Assembly: GCA_030042915.1 (NCBI GenBank)
Contig: JASHYS010000286.1
Span: forward strand, 1 to 8,511
Source of the DNA: Acidobacteriaceae bacterium
GTDB taxonomy: Bacteria > Acidobacteriota > Terriglobia > Terriglobales > Acidobacteriaceae
Length of the DNA stretch: 8,511 bases
Reading direction: 5' to 3'
The position numbers and the translations under genes are program-made. The notes below the pieces were generated by a model. The model ran no database searches. It was not told the DNA's origin and saw nothing but the letters and a program-made list of their open reading frames with translations. Shown here in pieces: positions 6,180-8,511 of the stretch. How positions within the stretch are numbered: the first letter of the stretch is position 1; each line of letters opens with the position of its first letter.

Positions 6180-6305
6180 CGAGCGGCGCGCACAACTACC
6201 GTGCTTCGAAAAGCATGCGAACGCACGCGCGAATTGGGACGGCGGGCCTAGCGGTAGCGCTGCGGTGTGACGGAGAGGCAGCTGTAACAGAGCATTCGCG
6301 TGGTC

Positions 6306-6331
6306 TCGTCGCCCCGAGTCGAACGCGACGA
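6306..6331. repeat. Inverted repeat TCGTCGC/GCGACGA
   Basis: TCGTCGC (6306-6312) and GCGACGA (6325-6331) pair perfectly around a 12-base loop. The following run is A on the plus strand, so it is not a plus-strand terminator, and on the minus strand the T run precedes the stem. It begins the structured part of the gene-free stretch 6180-6709; 6180-6305 shows nothing I can name. Confidence 0.4.
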
Positions 6332-6336
6332 AAAAC

Positions 6337-6393
6337 CGCCGATTTTGGGGTAATTCCGGGTCAAAAGGGCCCGATTTTACGCCCAAAACGGCG
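6337..6393. repeat. Long imperfect hairpin, possible structured RNA
   Basis: CGCCGATTTTGGG (6337-6349) pairs with CCCAAAACGGCG (6382-6393) as a 12-bp stem with one bulged A. Nested inside, CGGG (6357-6360) pairs with CCCG (6370-6373). No coding sequence crosses it convincingly. Confidence 0.4.
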
Positions 6394-6452
6394 CATTTGA
6401 AGGGCCATTTCGGGACCGGTTTACTGATTCCAAAAGAGTTATCATCAAAAAC

Positions 6453-6469
6453 ATACCCCAGGGGGGTAT
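6453..6469. promoter_or_regulatory. CsoR-like operator palindrome ATACCCC-N3-GGGGTAT
   Basis: A perfect 7-bp inverted repeat with a 3-base spacer, resembling the G/C-tract, TA-flanked sites bound by CsoR/RcnR-family metal repressors. No copper-export, chaperone or csoR gene is visible in the window, so the regulated gene is unclear. Alternatively it is a stem with a T7 run 8 bases later (6477-6483), a poor terminator. A 12-bp palindrome GGCGAATTCGCC follows at 6489-6500. Bases 6501-6709 show nothing I can name. Confidence 0.35.
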
Positions 6470-6709
6470 AGTCGAATTTTTTTGCGCGGGCGAATTCGCC
6501 TTTGCTTTGCCCCGAATCTGTTTCCGAGGGGCTTATGGGGCGATGCAACGAAAGCCTTCCTCGACCTCCTTTGAGCCCATTGTGCGGCTAAGAGGGGAAA
6601 TAATCTGCAAATCAGCCGGGTAGAATTTGGCGTTTGTTTTCAATGTCTTGTGTGAGAGGGCGAGAAATTGAGGCTTGCGCGGTTCGCTCAGATGCCCGCA
6701 GCCCCTTTT

Positions 6710-6994
6710 TCAGTCGATAGGCACGTTTGCCGCTTTGAGGCGAGTTTTGAGAGTCTTCATCTCTTTGCTCAGGATTTTCAGCTGTTCCTCAGTCGGCTTC
6801 AGCCGCCGCAGGAAAGAAAGATTGCTCAGGTAGGCATGGTACGCCTCGCGGATGCGACGAGATTTGGTTTCTTCACTCTCTGCGCTGTCGGCTAAATCAA
6901 GAAGGGTCAATGCAACCTTTGCGTCTGTGATGAGCAACTCGACAGCAATGAGATTGGATTCGGCAATGTTTTCGGTGAAGGACTTGGCCTTCAT
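6710..6994 (-). CDS. Small helical hypothetical protein, 94 aa
   Basis: I do not recognise the family. Predicted entirely helical: residues 13-36 (SNLIAVELLITDAKVALTLLDLAD), 40-66 (a charged helix ending in YLSNLSFLRRL) and 67-88 (PTEEQLKILSKEMKTLKTRLKA), the last with heptad-like leucines that suggest a coiled coil. No signal peptide or membrane helix. The open frame continues upstream to 7138, but that extension is antisense to the gene at 7072 and reads like non-coding sequence, so the ATG at 6994 is chosen; no strong ribosome site is visible. The 77-base gap to the divergent gene at 7072 would carry both promoters. Confidence 0.65.
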   Translation of the reverse strand: MKAKSFTENIAESNLIAVELLITDAKVALTLLDLADSAESEETKSRRIREAYHAYLSNLSFLRRLKPTEEQLKILSKEMKTLKTRLKAANVPID

Positions 6995-7059
6995 GATGCT
7001 GAATTTTGATTCGGCCAGAAGCGATTTGGTTTCATGCGCAGTAAGTTCAGACGGAAGTG

Positions 7060-7065
7060 TAAAGT
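7060..7065 (+). promoter_or_regulatory. -10-like TAAAGT close to the start codon
   Basis: TAAAGT ends 6 bases before the ATG at 7072, placing the start of transcription at about the ATG. AGGGCC in between could be a weak, badly spaced ribosome site. Same geometry as the box at 2500, so again a possible leaderless start. Confidence 0.25.
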
Positions 7066-7071
7066 AGGGCC

Positions 7072-7320
7072 ATGCAGGGAAAGCTCTCCACGGGCGTGGT
7101 GCATCGGGTGCCGGAAGATTTGCGGAAAGCTCTTGCATCGGACCCGGCGGCGCGGGAAAAGTGGGAGGATATTACGCCGCTGGCGCGCAATGAATGGATC
7201 TGCTGGGTGATCTCGGTCAAAAAGCCTGAAACCAGAAGGCAGCACGTGGAGAGAGTGTGCACGGAGCTGAAAGAGGGAATGCGCAGGCCGTGCTGTTGGC
7301 CGGGCTGCCCTCATCGTTGA
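7072..7320 (+). CDS. YdeI/OmpD-associated (OmdA) C-terminal-like domain protein, 82 aa
   Basis: Residues 11-70 match the helical OmdA pattern: VPEDLRKALASDPAAREKWE, then ITPLARNEWICWVISVKKPETRRQHVERV and a final helix. The characteristic run is a Trp/Ile segment followed by KKPETRRQHVERV. Many family members have an N-terminal DUF1905 barrel; here the helical part stands alone. The family has been linked to bacteriocin resistance and envelope stress, with unknown biochemistry. The tail RRPCCWPGCPHR has Cys74, Cys75, Cys79 and His81, a possible metal site or redox tail. It is convergent with the thioredoxin-fold gene at 7331 (10-base gap) and divergent from 6994. Confidence 0.8.
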   Translation: MQGKLSTGVVHRVPEDLRKALASDPAAREKWEDITPLARNEWICWVISVKKPETRRQHVERVCTELKEGMRRPCCWPGCPHR

Positions 7321-7330
7321 AGCGAAAGGC

Positions 7331-7885
7331 CTAGCCGGCGCCGACGATCTTGAGGTAGTCGGGCTCATCGGCGATGGTGCGATGGCGAAAGGCGCGCACG
7401 ATCTTTCGATCTTTAAGAAAGAAGACACCCGGCATCTGGTAGCCGTCTTCCTTGATCATGCCGATTCCATATTTGAACAGGGCGCCCTTGATCCAACCCA
7501 GCAGGACTGCCGGGTGCAGCGAGTGCAAATATGGGTTTTTGCGCGAGAGGCCAAAGAAAGGAAGCTGATAGAGCGTCGCATCGGGATTGCTGATGCGCTC
7601 CACGTCGGAGAGGCGGTAGTAGTCGAAGTAGGGCTTTGCCCGCTCCGGGGTTCCGAGATGCACGAAGACGGGACGCACACCCGTGGCTTCAATCCGGGCC
7701 CGAACCTGCGAAACGCGGTCGAGTGCCTGTGCGCAGAAGGCGCAGGAGAAGTGGCGAAGAAAGACAAGCAAAAGGGGCGATTCATCGAGCAAGTCGAGCA
7801 GCGAGCGGCCGCTTTCAGTGTGAAACGCGCGCAGGGAGCCGGCGAGATTCGAGCCTTCAGTTGATTGCGGCGCCGCAGTAGCCAA
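7331..7885 (-). CDS. PRXL2/AhpC-TSA-like thioredoxin-fold redox protein
   Basis: 184 aa. The fold shows LLLVFLRHFSCAFC (37-51) with a CxxC motif at Cys48-Cys51 on the first helix, RPVFVHLGTPERAKPYFDYY (71-90), a linker through GYQMPGVFFLKDRKIVRAFRHR in which Pro152 fits the cis-Pro loop of thioredoxin-like proteins, and a final helix. This order matches the peroxiredoxin-like 2 (AhpC/TSA antioxidant, Pfam PF13911) family, which reduces disulfides or peroxides using the CxxC. No signal peptide, so it is cytoplasmic. Start: a TTG at 7885 with AGGGAGG 8 bases upstream; no ATG is available before the domain, so the TTG is favoured. A stretch LLGWIKGALFKYGIGMI (128-144) is a family insertion, not a membrane helix. 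Confidence 0.85.
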   Translation of the reverse strand: MATAAPQSTEGSNLAGSLRAFHTESGRSLLDLLDESPLLLVFLRHFSCAFCAQALDRVSQVRARIEATGVRPVFVHLGTPERAKPYFDYYRLSDVERISNPDATLYQLPFFGLSRKNPYLHSLHPAVLLGWIKGALFKYGIGMIKEDGYQMPGVFFLKDRKIVRAFRHRTIADEPDYLKIVGAG

Positions 7886-8002
7886 TCGCGTGGCCTCCCT
7901 ACCCGCGGGAAACGCCGCTCAGGATGCAGGGAGTTCGGCGACAGGATTGTGTCGTTGCATCGAATCCCGGGGTGCATTCAAGGTATCACTATCGGCGGGT
8001 AG

Positions 8003-8056
8003 AAAAACGAAGCCCGCTGATGCGCTCCCATTGGGGTTAGGACATCAGCGGGCTTC
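8003..8056 (-). terminator. Minus-strand rho-independent terminator with 14-bp stem
   Basis: GAAGCCCGCTGATG (8009-8022) and CATCAGCGGGCTTC (8043-8056) pair perfectly around a 20-base loop. Read on the minus strand the stem is followed by GTTTTT (8008-8003). It would end transcription arriving from the ABC permease, whose stop is about 360 bases upstream; on the plus strand no T run follows. Bases 7886-8002 show nothing beyond the ribosome site of the gene at 7885. Confidence 0.82.
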
Positions 8057-8230
8057 AGACATCTAAAGTTGGACCCAGTTTCACATTGACTGCTGGACCG
8101 AAGAATTACCAACTTGAGTCGCGCCGATACGACTTTCGGGGAATAAAAGAGCCTAAATTCTTTGATAACAAAGAGGAGATGCATCGCGGGACGCGAGGGG
8201 TCGGGGGCGCCGGCAACCCGAAAAGCGGCC

Positions 8231-8317
8231 GCAGATCCTTCGTCGGTCGCCTCGTCACCCCATCGGCGAAGACCTGCCGCCGGGACCCCGACCGCGGCGA
8301 CCTCCTCTGGATGACAA
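8231..8317. repeat. Intergenic repeat element, GGATGACAA... type
   Basis: Read on the minus strand this begins TTGTCATCC (8317-8309) and ends ACGAAGGATCTGC (8243-8231), the two ends of a repetitive intergenic element I associate with acidobacterial genomes. Inside, GGTCGCC (8245-8251) and GGCGACC (8296-8302) are inverted, and CCCCGACC (8286-8293) pairs with GGTCGGGG outside at 8199-8206. Confidence 0.45.
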
Positions 8318-8341
8318 CGCCCAATGAGAGGGCGCGTGCAC

Positions 8342-8390
8342 CCGGGCAAGGATGCCCGCACGACAGCCGGCAAGGATGCCGGCGCTACAG
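8342..8390. repeat. Two 24-bp tandem hairpin units with AAGGAT loops
   Basis: Two direct copies, from 8342 and 8366, share GGCAAGGATGCC and end CACGACAG or CGCTACAG. Each folds on itself: CGGGC/GCCCG at 8343-8358 and GCCGGC/GCCGGC at 8366-8383, with loop AAGGAT in both. The stems differ in sequence yet stay paired, which indicates conserved structure. This is REP-like intergenic repeat material. Confidence 0.65.
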
Positions 8391-8417
8391 GGAAATTTTC
8401 TTGCGGGCGGGTGCACT

Positions 8418-8511
8418 TCACTCCACGCGCAGGGCCTTTACGGGGTCGATGGAGGCGGCGCGGCGCGCCGGAATGATGCCGGCGATGGCAGCCGCAGCCA
8501 CCAGCACGGTG
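8418..8511 (-). CDS. ABC-transporter permease C-terminus (MacB/FtsX type), partial
   Basis: Only the last 31 residues and TGA are in the window. They read as the end of a transmembrane helix (TVLVAAAAIAGII) followed by PARRAASIDPVKALRVE. The P-A-R-R-A...D-P...A-L-R tail is typical of FtsX-domain permeases of the MacB and ADOP types, which are abundant in acidobacteria; these move or mechanically transmit to envelope substrates using a separate ATPase. Nothing more can be said from the fragment. Confidence 0.8.
   Translation of the reverse strand, partial: TVLVAAAAIAGIIPARRAASIDPVKALRVE

Noticed and set aside
6306..6331. tRNA-like T-arm (CCCCGAGTCGAACGC)
   Set aside because: No acceptor stem, anticodon arm or D arm can be folded around it.
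6075..6548. 157-codon minus-strand ORF over the gap and the end of the gene at 5721
   Set aside because: It overlaps a well-supported gene on the other strand, crosses palindromes, and shows no domain or coding-like composition.
8065..8098. Possible insertion-sequence end (GGACCCAGTTTCACATTGAC)
   Set aside because: It faintly recalls IS21-type terminal repeats, but there is no partner repeat or transposase remnant in the window.
7978..8421. 147-codon minus-strand ORF
   Set aside because: It runs through the terminator stem and both repeat families; its translation (Pro/Ala-rich APASLPAVVRASLPG) is what the hairpin repeats read as in any frame.

Overview
The window looks like a stretch of an Acidobacteriota chromosome (Terriglobia-type). 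That inference rests on the moderately high GC content, short convergent and divergent single-gene units, a CocE/NonD hydrolase, a DnaC-type loader, an ABC permease tail of the MacB/FtsX sort, and GC-rich intergenic repeats of the kind common in that phylum. No rRNA, tRNA, CRISPR array, complete mobile element or phage gene is visible. Taxonomy is an inference from gene style, not proven here.

Layout. 1-1098 (-): secreted CocE/NonD-family hydrolase, cut by the window edge just after its catalytic His. 1313-2071 (+): DnaC/IstB-like AAA+ ATPase with an N-terminal Cys motif. 2085-2237 (-): 50-residue single-pass membrane protein. 2513-3034 (+): membrane-anchored exported protein with a beta-rich domain, preceded by a -10 box placed for a leaderless mRNA. 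3137-3234: a dyad followed by a consensus-spaced sigma-54 promoter, feeding 3332-4258 (+), an OmpA-C-like envelope protein whose peptidoglycan-binding loop is altered. 4299-4389: a run of hairpins ending in a very strong intrinsic terminator. 4542-5205 (+): an AbrB/MazE-type antitoxin and Doc toxin operon with ATGA overlap and a palindromic operator over the -10 region. 5209-5571 (-): unknown 120-residue protein. 5721-6179 (+): exported 152-residue protein of unknown function. 6180-6709: a 530-base gene-free stretch with a long imperfect hairpin, a CsoR-like palindrome and a 12-bp palindrome. 6710-6994 (-): small helical protein. 7072-7320 (+): stand-alone YdeI/OmdA-type domain with a Cys/His tail. 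7331-7885 (-): PRXL2/AhpC-TSA-like thioredoxin-fold protein with CxxC. 8003-8056: minus-strand terminator. 8231-8390: repeat cluster. 8418-8511 (-): C-terminal end of an ABC-transporter permease.

The genes do not form one pathway. Only antitoxin and toxin are an obvious operon; the rest are single genes, with tight tail-to-tail pairs at 2071/2085, 5205/5209 and 7320/7331. The most striking regulatory feature is the sigma-54 promoter plus upstream dyad in front of the OmpA-like gene; the most testable unexplained structures are the hairpin array after that gene and the structured gap at 6306-6469. I saw no clear evidence of a wholly new multi-gene system.
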